DNA of 55,582 bases, taken from assembly GCF_000374165.1 (NCBI RefSeq), contig NZ_KB893670.1, positions 374,229 through 429,810 on the forward strand, read 5' to 3'. Source of the stretch: Parafrankia elaeagni. Its GTDB lineage: Bacteria; Actinomycetota; Actinomycetes; Frankiales; Frankiaceae. A program made the translations under genes and the position numbers. The notes under the pieces were generated by a model. That model did not search any database and was not told the DNA's origin. It saw nothing but the letters and a program-made list of their open reading frames with translations. Positions 1-7,762 of this stretch are shown piece after piece (position 1 is the stretch's first letter; each line of letters begins with the position of its first letter).

Positions 1-830
1 GTTCACCGACTCGGTGAGATCCCGCCAGACCCCCGACACACCCCGCACATGGGCCTGGCCACCCAGGTTCCCCTCCGTGCCCACCTCCCAGGCGACCCGG
101 GTCACCTCGTCGGCGAACGACGACAGCTGGTCCACCATCGTGTTCAGGGTGTGCGCGAGACCCGCCACCTCGCCGCGGGCGTCCACCGTGATCTGCCGGG
201 TGAGGTCACCCCGGGCCACCGCGGAGGCGACCTCGGCGATGCTGCGCACCTGGGTGGTGAGGTTGCCGGCCATGATGTTGACCGAGTCGGTGAGATCCCG
301 CCACACGCCGGAGACGCCCATGACCTTGGCCTGGCCGCCGAGCTTGCCCTCGGTGCCGACCTCCTTGGCCACCCGGGTCACCTCGTCGGCGAAGGCCGAC
401 AGCTGGTCCACCATCGTGTTCACGGTCGACTTCAGTTCGTGGATCTCGCCGCGGGCATCCACGGTGATCTTCTGCGAGAGGTCACCCTGGGCGACGGCGG
501 TGGTCACCTGCGCGATGTTGCGGACCTGGCTGGTCAGGTTCCCGGCCATCGAGTTCACCGACTCGGTGAGATCCCGCCACACCCCGGAGACGCCCATGAC
601 CTTGGCCTGGCCGCCCAGGTTGCCCTCGGTGCCGACCTCCTTGGCCACCCGGGTCACCTCGTCCGCGAACGACGACAGCTGGTCCACCATCGTGTTCACG
701 GTCGTGCCGATGCGAAGGAACTCTCCGCGCACCGGCTGGCCCGCGATCTCCAGCGCCATCTGCTGCGAGAGGTCACCCTCGGCCACCGCGGCGATGACCC
801 GGGCCACCTCGTGGGTGGGCCGGCCCAGGT
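1..830 (-). repeat. 276-bp direct repeats encoding HAMP units
   Basis: The sequence at 1-27 recurs at about 277 and 553 with few differences, a period of 276 bp or 92 codons. The repeats are in frame and encode successive HAMP modules of the kinase. Their high DNA identity suggests recent duplication or gene conversion. Confidence 0.85.
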
Positions 831-1296
831 CGTCGATGAGCGAGTTCACCGACTGGGTCAGCTCGTCCCAGCCGCCGCTGCCGCCGAGGTCGTCCATCCG
901 CATGGTGAGACGTCCGTCACGCCGGATGACCTTGCTGACCTTGGTCACCTCGCGGGTCTGCCGCTCCTGCATCCCGGCGAGCTCGTTGAAGCGGCGCGCG
1001 ACGTCGCCGCCGATCCCGTCCCAGATCGGCAGCCGGGCACCGAAATCCCCCTCGACCAGCTGGTCCAGCCCGGCGAGCAGGGCTGGGAGCAGCATGTCCA
1101 CCCCACCGGAGGCAGCAGCGGCCGCCAGGCCGCCCGCACCGCCCGCACCGCCGGCGGGCCCGTTCGAAGCGGCCTCGGCCGACCCGTGGGTGGCGTCACC
1201 CGCCGGCAGCGTGGCCGTGGAACCGTTCGGAGGGCCGCCGGAATCCCCGGTACGCACGGGCGACTGCTGGCGGTCAGGGCTCGCGTCGGCGCTCAT
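1..1296 (-). CDS. HAMP-repeat sensor histidine kinase, N-terminal part (cut by window edge)
   Basis: The frame is open from an ATG at 1296 to the window edge, giving 432 residues. An AGGAG ribosome site lies about 6 nt before the ATG. After an Ala/Gly-rich stretch (about residues 49-66) comes a HAMP-like segment and then about three near-identical 92-residue repeats, each containing [27 protein letters not shown] and SVN. This architecture is typical of group III (Nik1-type) hybrid histidine kinases, where a HAMP ladder precedes HisKA, HATPase and often receiver domains; those lie outside the window. No membrane segment is seen, so a cytoplasmic sensor is likely. It is divergent from the phosphatase gene at 1695. 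The kinase assignment is inferred from the HAMP ladder because the catalytic part is not visible. Confidence 0.85.
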   Translation of the reverse strand, partial: MSADASPDRQQSPVRTGDSGGPPNGSTATLPAGDATHGSAEAASNGPAGGAGGAGGLAAAAASGGVDMLLPALLAGLDQLVEGDFGARLPIWDGIGGDVARRFNELAGMQERQTREVTKVSKVIRRDGRLTMRMDDLGGSGGWDELTQSVNSLIDDLGRPTHEVARVIAAVAEGDLSQQMALEIAGQPVRGEFLRIGTTVNTMVDQLSSFADEVTRVAKEVGTEGNLGGQAKVMGVSGVWRDLTESVNSMAGNLTSQVRNIAQVTTAVAQGDLSQKITVDARGEIHELKSTVNTMVDQLSAFADEVTRVAKEVGTEGKLGGQAKVMGVSGVWRDLTDSVNIMAGNLTTQVRSIAEVASAVARGDLTRQITVDARGEVAGLAHTLNTMVDQLSSFADEVTRVAWEVGTEGNLGGQAHVRGVSGVWRDLTESVN

Positions 1297-1694
1297 CAGT
1301 CTCCTACCTAGCCTGTGACGGTGGAATTATCAGGGCTGCGAGCCGCGCCGAGGCGGCCCCGCGACGGCCCGTCGCGGCGGACCGGTCGGCACCCGAGCGG
1401 ACGGCTCCCCGGACCCGTCTCCCGGATGTCTGACGATGGTGATGTCTGACGATGGTGTGGTTCAGATCGTGATGTGGGGTAGGCGTGCGGCTGACGACGA
1501 TGCGGAATGCAGCAGAGGGGCGGAGGTGTGATGGTGTCGTTCGATCGGTCCAAGCTGTCGGCTGGCTGTAGGTGCCTGTGTTGCTGTGAACGTTCGTCCC
1601 GCGCTGGCAGGCTTCGCGTGGGGAGCACGCGAACAGAGCGCATCAGCCGCCAGTATCCGCCTTGCCGAGGACAACGCAGGAGAGACTGAGCCAC
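1297..1694. other. Divergent intergenic region with a tandem 16-bp repeat
   Basis: This 398-nt stretch separates the kinase and phosphatase genes. It holds two perfect adjacent copies of GATGTCTGACGATGGT at 1425-1440 and 1441-1456. I see no convincing gene. The repeat may be a regulator site or simple slippage. Promoters for both genes should lie here, but I could not assign -35 and -10 boxes. Confidence 0.6.
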
Positions 1695-3977
1695 ATGAAC
1701 GCCGACCCCGCGACCGGAGACCGGGTTCCGCCCCCGCGTTCCGTCGCGCTCCCGCCGACCGCCGACTCGCCGCGGTCAGCCCGGCGTTTCGTGCAGGACG
1801 TCCTGCGCGGCAGGCTGGACGAGGACACTCTCGACTCCGCACTGCTCCTGGTGACCGAGCTGGTCACCAACGTGGTCGTGCACGCCGGCACGACCACCAC
1901 GGTCGACATCACGCTGGACCAGGCCGGCGTGCGGGTCAGCGTGAGCGACCGTCATCCGGTCCGCATCGGCGTCGGCCGGCGCGAGACGTCGGTGCCGCGC
2001 CCGCGGCCCACCGACCTGGACCTGGAGAACCTGGACGACCTGGAAAGCCTCGAGGGGCTGGAAGGTCTGGAGAGCCTCGAGGGGCTGGCGGGGCTCGACG
2101 CCGGCCCGGGCGCGTTCGACGGGCTGCGTGAGGACGGGCGCGGGCTCGCCCTGGTCGACGCCCTGTCGGCATCCTGGGGCACCGAGCATGTGGCGGGCGG
2201 GAAGACCGTCTGGTTCCGCCTCGCCACCCGGCCTGCCGACAGCTCGCCGCCGGGACCGGCCGGGACGTCCGGAGCCGAGCCCGCCGGAGCCGCCGCCCCG
2301 GCCGGAGCTGCCGGCCCAGCCGGGGCCGCCGGCCCAGCCGGGGCCGACCCGGTCGGGGCGTCTCCAGGCCACGAGCTCAGGGCCGGCGACGAAGCCGCGC
2401 CAGCGCCCGCACGCCGGATGCCACGGCTGATCGCCCGTGACACCGCGCGCGCCCTGACCGCCGAGGGCGAGGTCGCGGAACTCCTCGCCCAGCTCCTCGA
2501 CGCGCTACCCACCGCCGCCGGCGGGCGCGTCCGACGCCCGACGCAGGACGGGGGCCGCACCGAGACCGTGGCGATGCTGGGTCGCGCCCGTCAGGCCGGC
2601 GAGGCGCTGGTGTTCCCGCTGGACCCGACCCAGGAGTCCCTCGGCGAGCTGCTGCTGTGGCCGGCCGTCACCGGCGGGGAGAGCACCTTCGACGTCGAGC
2701 AGGTCCAGCTCGTGTCGCGCTGGATGGCGCTGGCGCTCGGCGGTGGCGACATGCGCCGGGCGGAGGAGCGCCGCATCGGCATGCTCTCCTTCCTCGCCGA
2801 GGCGTCCGACCTGCTGGCCGGGAGCCTGGACCTGACCCATTCGCTCACCCTCCTGGCGCGGCTGCCGGTGCCGCGTCTCGCCCAGTGGTGCGCGGTCTAC
2901 CTGAACCACGACGGCAGCGATCCGTCCTTGGAGGCCCTCGTCCACGCCGAGGAGTCCGAGACCGCGGCGCTGACCAGGGCCGCGGTCGACCCGGACGGCC
3001 CGCTGATGGCTGCCGTGCGCGCGGCCCGTGGGGACAAGGCCCAGACGATGACCGCGTTCGGCGGGCCGGCGCTGGTCGTCGTCCTGCAGGCCCGGCGACG
3101 GGTACTGGGGGTGCTCGCGCTCGGCCGGGCGGCCGGGCACGCGTTCCTCGCCGACGAGATCGACCTGCTGGCCGACCTGGCCCGCCGGGCGTCGTTCGCC
3201 GTCGACAACGCGCGGCTCTACAGCCGTCAGGTGGAACTCGCGGGCACCCTGCAGGCGGGGCTGCGCCCGCCCGCGCTGCCGCACATCGCCGGGATCGACC
3301 TCGGCTCGGCGTACGGCGCGGCGCAGTCCGCCGGGCTGGACGTCGGCGGTGACTTCTTCGACCTGATCTCCGGGCCGAACGGCTGGACGATCGCCATCGG
3401 CGACGTCTGCGGGAAGGGAGCCGAGGCGGCCACCGTCACCGGGGTGGCACGTGCCGTGCTCCGGCTGCTCACCGGGCGGGGTGCGGATCTGGAGGAGCTG
3501 CTGCTGGAGCTGAACCGGGCGCTGCGGGACACCGCCGCCGCCTACCCGAGCGGGCACGCGCGCTTCTGCACCCTGGCCGCCGCCACCCTGCTGCCGACGG
3601 AGGGCGGGGAGGCCCTGCTGCGGCTGCACCTGGCCGGCCACCCGCAGCCGGTCGTGCTGCACCGGGACGGCACCGCCTCACTCGTCGGCCTGACCGGCAC
3701 CCTCCTCGGGGTGCTCGACGACGACGAGATCTCCTTTCCCGGCCTGGACCTGCGGCTGCGCGCCGGCGAGTCGCTGGTGCTGTACACCGACGGGGTCGTC
3801 GAGGCCCGCCAGGGCCGGGAGCTCTTCGGGGACCAGCGGCTCCTCGACGCCGTCGCCGGCTGCGCCGGGCTTCCCGCGCAGGGAGTGGCGGATCGGGTGC
3901 GTTCCGCCGCCGAGCGGTTCGCGGGCGGCAACCTGCGGGACGACGTCGCGATCCTGGTCGCCCGGGTGGCCGAATGA
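1695..3977 (+). CDS. RsbW-like ATPase / GAF / SpoIIE-type PP2C phosphatase fusion
   Basis: The 760-residue protein starts at ATG 1695, chosen because AGGAGA lies 11 nt upstream; a start at 1662 is possible but has no site. Residues about 25-190 form an RsbW-type HATPase with N box TELVTN and G box GRGLALVDALSASWG. It is interrupted by an acidic Leu-rich stretch (LESLEGLEGLE). A Pro/Ala-rich linker follows, then a GAF-like domain (about 295-500) and a PP2C/SpoIIE phosphatase (about 505-760) with DVGGDFFD, IGDVCGKG, YTDGVVEAR and LRDDVAIL. Such proteins act in partner-switching control of sigma factors: the ATPase phosphorylates an anti-anti-sigma factor and the phosphatase reverses this. No STAS-domain partner is visible. 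The related ATPase at 4054 is next downstream. Confidence 0.9.
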   Translation: MNADPATGDRVPPPRSVALPPTADSPRSARRFVQDVLRGRLDEDTLDSALLLVTELVTNVVVHAGTTTTVDITLDQAGVRVSVSDRHPVRIGVGRRETSVPRPRPTDLDLENLDDLESLEGLEGLESLEGLAGLDAGPGAFDGLREDGRGLALVDALSASWGTEHVAGGKTVWFRLATRPADSSPPGPAGTSGAEPAGAAAPAGAAGPAGAAGPAGADPVGASPGHELRAGDEAAPAPARRMPRLIARDTARALTAEGEVAELLAQLLDALPTAAGGRVRRPTQDGGRTETVAMLGRARQAGEALVFPLDPTQESLGELLLWPAVTGGESTFDVEQVQLVSRWMALALGGGDMRRAEERRIGMLSFLAEASDLLAGSLDLTHSLTLLARLPVPRLAQWCAVYLNHDGSDPSLEALVHAEESETAALTRAAVDPDGPLMAAVRAARGDKAQTMTAFGGPALVVVLQARRRVLGVLALGRAAGHAFLADEIDLLADLARRASFAVDNARLYSRQVELAGTLQAGLRPPALPHIAGIDLGSAYGAAQSAGLDVGGDFFDLISGPNGWTIAIGDVCGKGAEAATVTGVARAVLRLLTGRGADLEELLLELNRALRDTAAAYPSGHARFCTLAAATLLPTEGGEALLRLHLAGHPQPVVLHRDGTASLVGLTGTLLGVLDDDEISFPGLDLRLRAGESLVLYTDGVVEARQGRELFGDQRLLDAVAGCAGLPAQGVADRVRSAAERFAGGNLRDDVAILVARVAE

Positions 3978-4053
3978 TCCCGGTCGGGGGGATTGGCCGG
4001 CCGGCATGTGGGTAGAACCGTGCGGGATGTCCCCGTTCTAGACGTGGTGATTG

Positions 4054-4518
4054 ATGAGTTCGATGTCGGTTCCGATGAGCGTTGTCCGGCGGGCAGGCTG
4101 GTGCCGCCTTCCGGCCACGCACATCGTCGCGGAGCTGCCCTACCTCCCGTCAGCCGTGCCGCAGGCACGACGGGTGCTGCGTGAGTGCCTCGACATGACG
4201 GCCCTGCCCGAGGAGAGCAGCGCCACGGCGGAGCTGCTGGTGAGCGAGCTCGTGACGAACGCGGTCAAGTACGGCAGCCCGCCGGTGTGGCTTCTGGTCG
4301 AGCTCCGGCCGGGCCTGGTCCACGCCTCGGTCTCCGACACCTCGACAACGCTGCCGCACCGCCGCGAGTCCGCGCCCGACTCGGAGGGCGGCCGCGGGCT
4401 GCTCATCCTGGACGCCCTGGCCGCGAGCTGGGGCGCGGTGTCGGTGGAGTCCGGGAAGTACCTCTGGTTCGACCTCTCCGTGCCGCTGCTCAAGCCCCCG
4501 GCCGGCCAGATCCGCTAG
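4054..4518 (+). CDS. RsbW-like ATP-binding protein (anti-sigma type)
   Basis: A 154-residue HATPase_c_2 protein with N box SELVTNAVKYG and G box GGRGLLILDALAASWG, the normal length of a stand-alone RsbW-like kinase. It resembles the N-terminal domain of the preceding fusion protein, so both may act on one switching circuit. The start is uncertain: TTG 4051 and ATGs at 4054, 4063 and 4075 are in frame and none has a strong ribosome site. It lies 76 nt downstream of the phosphatase gene on the same strand and is probably co-transcribed with it. Confidence 0.85.
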   Translation: MSSMSVPMSVVRRAGWCRLPATHIVAELPYLPSAVPQARRVLRECLDMTALPEESSATAELLVSELVTNAVKYGSPPVWLLVELRPGLVHASVSDTSTTLPHRRESAPDSEGGRGLLILDALAASWGAVSVESGKYLWFDLSVPLLKPPAGQIR

Positions 4519-4539
4519 CGCCGGAGCGGCCGGGCGCCG

Positions 4540-4578
4540 CGTCACGGCTTGGCGCCACGGCTTGGCGTCACGGCCTGG
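4540..4578. repeat. Three tandem 13-bp repeats between convergent genes
   Basis: Three units close to CGTCACGGCTTGG run at 4540-4552, 4553-4565 and 4566-4578. They lie in the short gap between the convergent ATPase and PLP decarboxylase genes. No function is evident. Confidence 0.7.
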
Positions 4579-4600
4579 GCCTGGTACGCGCCGGTCGCGG

Positions 4601-5965
4601 TCACGGCTCGGGCGAGCTCGCATCGACGACGACCCGGTCGGCGCGGGGGTGGCCGAGGAACTCGTGCATCGCGAACTCGTAGCCGTAGGCCCCCGCCATC
4701 GGGAAGACCACCACGTCACCGGCACGCAGCCGGTCGATGGTCACGTCCCGGGCCAGGGTGTCCTCCGGGGTGCACAGCTCCCCCACCACGGTGACCGGCC
4801 CTCCGGCCACCTCCGGCCGGGGCCAGCCGTCCGGCCAGGTCTCGCGGGGCACGACAGCGAAGTTGTGGACGATCTCCCAGGATGTCGGTAGCTGGAAGTG
4901 GTGAATACCGCCCCGCAGCACCGCGAACGCCTCGCCATGCACCCGCTTGACGTCGGTCACCTCGGCGGCGTACCAGCCACAGTCCGCTGCGAGCGCCCGG
5001 CCCGGCTCGAAGATCACCCGGGCCCCCTCCGGTGGGCACAGCCGGGCCAGCCCGTCGCCGAACAGGTCCAGGTCGAAGGGGCGCTCGCCGCGCCGGTCCG
5101 GCTCGAAGGGCACGCCGAGGCCACCGCCGACGTCCACCACCCGCAGCGCGAAGCCCCCCTGACGGGCCGCCCGGGCCGCGAAGTCCAGGCACCAGCGCAC
5201 GTACTCCAGGTGCGCCCGCGCGTCGAGGTTCCCCGACACCGCATGGACGTGGAAGCCGACCAGCTCGACCCCCGGCAGCGACCGGGCCACCTCGACCGCC
5301 GCCGGGACGGCGCTCTCCTCGATCCCGAACGCGGTGGGACGCCCACCCATCCGGAGCGCGCCGCCGAGCCCGACCTGGGCGGGGTTCACCCGCAGCGCGA
5401 CGGCCGCCCGGCGCCCGGCCTCGGTGGCCACCGCGTCGATGCGTCGGAGCTCCAGCACGCTCTCGGCGTTGAGGACGTCCACCACCGGCCCGGCAGAGCC
5501 CGGCGGGCCGCCCAGCAGGGCCCGCAACAGGGTCGTCGACTTGCCCGGCCCGGAGGCCACCAGGCCCGCCCGCCGACCGCCCGGCGGGGCGGCGCGGGCA
5601 ACGGCGCCGGCCGCCAGCGCGAGCTCACGCGCCGAGGAGACCTCGAAGCCGTCGACTCCACCAGCGCCGCCGGCCCCACCCGAGCCGCCGACCGCGCCCA
5701 TGCCGCCCGTGCCGGTGCCGCGCAGCAGGGCGTCGAGGACGGGCGGGAAGGAGTTCGCCTTGACGGCGAAGTACAGGTCCGCCCAGGCGGGCAGGTGCCG
5801 GCGCAGGTCCGCGGCGGCCTGCGCCGCCACGGCCGGGTCGTACAGGTAGGTCGCGATCTCCCCACGCTCGGCGGGCCAGGAACGCAGCCAGCCGAGGATC
5901 CCGAGGGGCAGCTGGCCGGGGCCGAGGGCTCGCAGCGGGGCTGCCGACACGGGAAGGTCCAGCAC
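4601..5965 (-). CDS. Fold-type III PLP decarboxylase, SbnH/PvsE-like (siderophore)
   Basis: This 454-residue protein belongs to the alanine racemase-fold decarboxylases related to diaminopimelate decarboxylase. The PLP lysine is in YFAVKANS (about residues 64-71). Other marks are FEVSSARELALA, FHVHAVSGN, VVDVGGGLGVPF, IFEPGRAL and GELCTPEDTLA (about 395-407). The GTG start at 5965 is chosen for GGAGGAG just upstream. A Gly-rich insertion sits at about residues 83-105. Homologues occur in NIS siderophore clusters: SbnH decarboxylates the citryl-diaminopropionate intermediate of staphyloferrin B, and PvsE has a like role in vibrioferrin. Divergence from the siderophore operon points to decarboxylation of an assembled intermediate; the substrate is inference. 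It could also act on free 2,4-diaminobutyrate or another basic amino acid. Confidence 0.85.
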   Translation of the reverse strand: MLDLPVSAAPLRALGPGQLPLGILGWLRSWPAERGEIATYLYDPAVAAQAAADLRRHLPAWADLYFAVKANSFPPVLDALLRGTGTGGMGAVGGSGGAGGAGGVDGFEVSSARELALAAGAVARAAPPGGRRAGLVASGPGKSTTLLRALLGGPPGSAGPVVDVLNAESVLELRRIDAVATEAGRRAAVALRVNPAQVGLGGALRMGGRPTAFGIEESAVPAAVEVARSLPGVELVGFHVHAVSGNLDARAHLEYVRWCLDFAARAARQGGFALRVVDVGGGLGVPFEPDRRGERPFDLDLFGDGLARLCPPEGARVIFEPGRALAADCGWYAAEVTDVKRVHGEAFAVLRGGIHHFQLPTSWEIVHNFAVVPRETWPDGWPRPEVAGGPVTVVGELCTPEDTLARDVTIDRLRAGDVVVFPMAGAYGYEFAMHEFLGHPRADRVVVDASSPEP

Positions 5966-6349
5966 GTTGACGCCCCCTCCTCCGACCGACCGGGCCCCTC
6001 TGACACCCCGCAGAAATGACGGGGCCACACCGGAGACATCGGCAGAATCGCTCGCGTGGGCGCCCTGCAACCGTAATCTTACAGTCGGCAACAGTCTCGC
6101 CTGGTTCGTCCTTCGTTCAGTTTGCCTCTCACGCCCCTGCCGGCCCGCCATCGCGGCACCGCGGCACCGCGGCACCGCGACAGCAACTCGATTTCGACAT
6201 CCCGACATCCCGACCTCAGCACCGACAGCACTCCGGTGCAGCACCGCAGGGGCAACAGTGAGGAAAAGCTCGGCGCATCCACACGCCGGAGATCGGGACT
6301 CATCGAAGTTAGGCTTCCCTGATCCGGCTCGCTCGAAGGGAAGTCGCCC
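5966..6349. other. Divergent promoter region of the siderophore cluster
   Basis: This 384-nt region separates the decarboxylase and aminotransferase genes. It is richer in AT than its flanks and contains three tandem GCGGCACC units around 6152-6175 and the iron-box candidate at 6304-6322. No gene is supported. It should hold promoters for both transcripts. Confidence 0.6.
6304..6322. promoter_or_regulatory. Candidate iron box (IdeR/DmdR/DtxR operator)
   Basis: CGAAGTTAGGCTTCCCTGA matches the actinobacterial IdeR/DmdR consensus TTAGGTTAGGCTAACCTAA at 13 of 19 positions, including the full TTAGGCT core. It ends 28 nt before the GTG of the aminotransferase, where a repressor would block transcription. 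The siderophore genes downstream make iron control expected. No second box was seen close to the divergent decarboxylase start. Confidence 0.6.
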
Positions 6350-7762
6350 GTGAAGATGATCTCTCCGGCCGACACCGAGGCCGGTCCCGGCAACACGGAT
6401 CCGGCTGCAGCGGCCGCCATCCTGGCCCGCCAGGCCACCCGGGAGTCCGCGGCCCGCACCTACGCCCGGTCGCTGCCGATCGTCCCGGTCGGCGCCCACG
6501 GCTCCTGGATCACCGGCGCCGACGGGCGACGCTACCTCGATTTCCTCGCCGGCGCCGGCACCCTCGCCACCGGGCACAACCACCCGGTGGTGGTCGAGGC
6601 GATCGAGCGGGTCCTGCGCTCCGGCGCGCCGCTGCACGTGCTCGACCTCGCCACCCCGGAGAAGGACGCCTTCACCGAGGAGCTGGTCGCCACCCTGCCC
6701 GTGGGCCTGCGAGAGGACCCGCGCCTGCTGTTCTGCGGCCCGACCGGCGCCGACGCCGTCGAGGCCGCCCTCAAGCTCGCGCAGACCGTCACCGGCCGCC
6801 AGACGGTGCTGGCGTTCACGGGCGCCTACCACGGGATGACAGCCGGCGCGCTCGCGGTGACCGGCAAGGTCGCCGTCAAGGAACCGCTGCCGGCTGCCGG
6901 CGCGGTCGCCCGGCTGCCCTTCCCGTATCCGTACCGGTGCCCCTTCGGGGTGGGCGGGCCGGCCAGCGCCGAGATCTCCGCCCGTTTCGTCGAGCGCCTT
7001 CTGGACGACCCCTGCGGCGGGATCACCAGCCCGGCGGCGATGATCCTCGAGGTCGTGCAGGGTGAGGGCGGTGTCGTGCCCGCGCCGGACACCTGGCTGC
7101 GCGCCATGCGCGAGGTGACCCGCCGCCGGGGCATCCTGCTCATCGTGGACGAGGTGCAGACCGGCGTGGGCCGCACCGGCCGTTTCTGGGCGTGCGAACG
7201 CGCCGGCGTGGTGCCCGACATGCTGGTGATGTCGAAGGCGATCGGCGGTGGCCTGCCGCTGGCCGTCGTCGCCTACCGTGCCGAGCTGGACACCTGGGCC
7301 CCGGGTGCCCACGCGGGGACCTTCCGTGGCAACCAGCTCGCGATGGCCGCCGGGCGGGCGACGCTGCGGCTGGTCCGGGCGCAGGAGCTCAGCGAGCGCG
7401 CGGCCGTCGTCGGCGACCGGCTCCTGGCCGGCCTGGCCCAGCTCGGGCGAGGCACCGCGATCGTCGGTGACGTCCGGGGCCGCGGCCTGATGCTCGGCCT
7501 CGAGATCGTCGACCCGGAGGCCGCCGCGGACCGGACGGGTGCCCGCCCGGCCGACCCGCACCGCGCGGCGGCGATCCGTGACGCCTGCCTGGCCCGCGGA
7601 TTGATCATCGAGCTCGGCGGCCGGCACGACGCCGTGCTCCGCCTGCTGCCGCCGCTGACGGTCTCCGACGAGGAGGCCGAGCTCGCCCTGGGGATTCTCG
7701 CGGAGTCGCTGGAGGCGGAAACCAGCGCGGGCACGCGGGCCGGCACGCCGCAGGCCCGATGA
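6350..7762 (+). CDS. L-2,4-diaminobutyrate:2-oxoglutarate aminotransferase (siderophore)
   Basis: A 470-residue class III aminotransferase. It should convert aspartate semialdehyde plus glutamate to L-2,4-diaminobutyrate, the RhbA/Dat step of 1,3-diaminopropane siderophores. Visible features are CGPTGADAVEAALKLA, GAYHGMTAGALAVT, the cofactor aspartate in LLIVDEVQTGVGRTG and the PLP lysine in MSKAIGGGLPLAVV (about residue 295). The start is GTG 6350 with AAGGGAAG seven nt upstream. Its stop overlaps the next start (ATGA), so it opens a translationally coupled operon behind the candidate iron box. Ornithine or GABA aminotransferase activity cannot be excluded from sequence alone, but the adjacent decarboxylase supports diaminobutyrate. 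Confidence 0.9.
   Translation: MKMISPADTEAGPGNTDPAAAAAILARQATRESAARTYARSLPIVPVGAHGSWITGADGRRYLDFLAGAGTLATGHNHPVVVEAIERVLRSGAPLHVLDLATPEKDAFTEELVATLPVGLREDPRLLFCGPTGADAVEAALKLAQTVTGRQTVLAFTGAYHGMTAGALAVTGKVAVKEPLPAAGAVARLPFPYPYRCPFGVGGPASAEISARFVERLLDDPCGGITSPAAMILEVVQGEGGVVPAPDTWLRAMREVTRRRGILLIVDEVQTGVGRTGRFWACERAGVVPDMLVMSKAIGGGLPLAVVAYRAELDTWAPGAHAGTFRGNQLAMAAGRATLRLVRAQELSERAAVVGDRLLAGLAQLGRGTAIVGDVRGRGLMLGLEIVDPEAAADRTGARPADPHRAAAIRDACLARGLIIELGGRHDAVLRLLPPLTVSDEEAELALGILAESLEAETSAGTRAGTPQAR

Noticed and set aside
49-1311. Plus-strand frames with repeated LVHHRVHG-like units opposite the HAMP kinase
   Set aside because: The repeats mirror the HAMP units on the minus strand; no ribosome site or family match.
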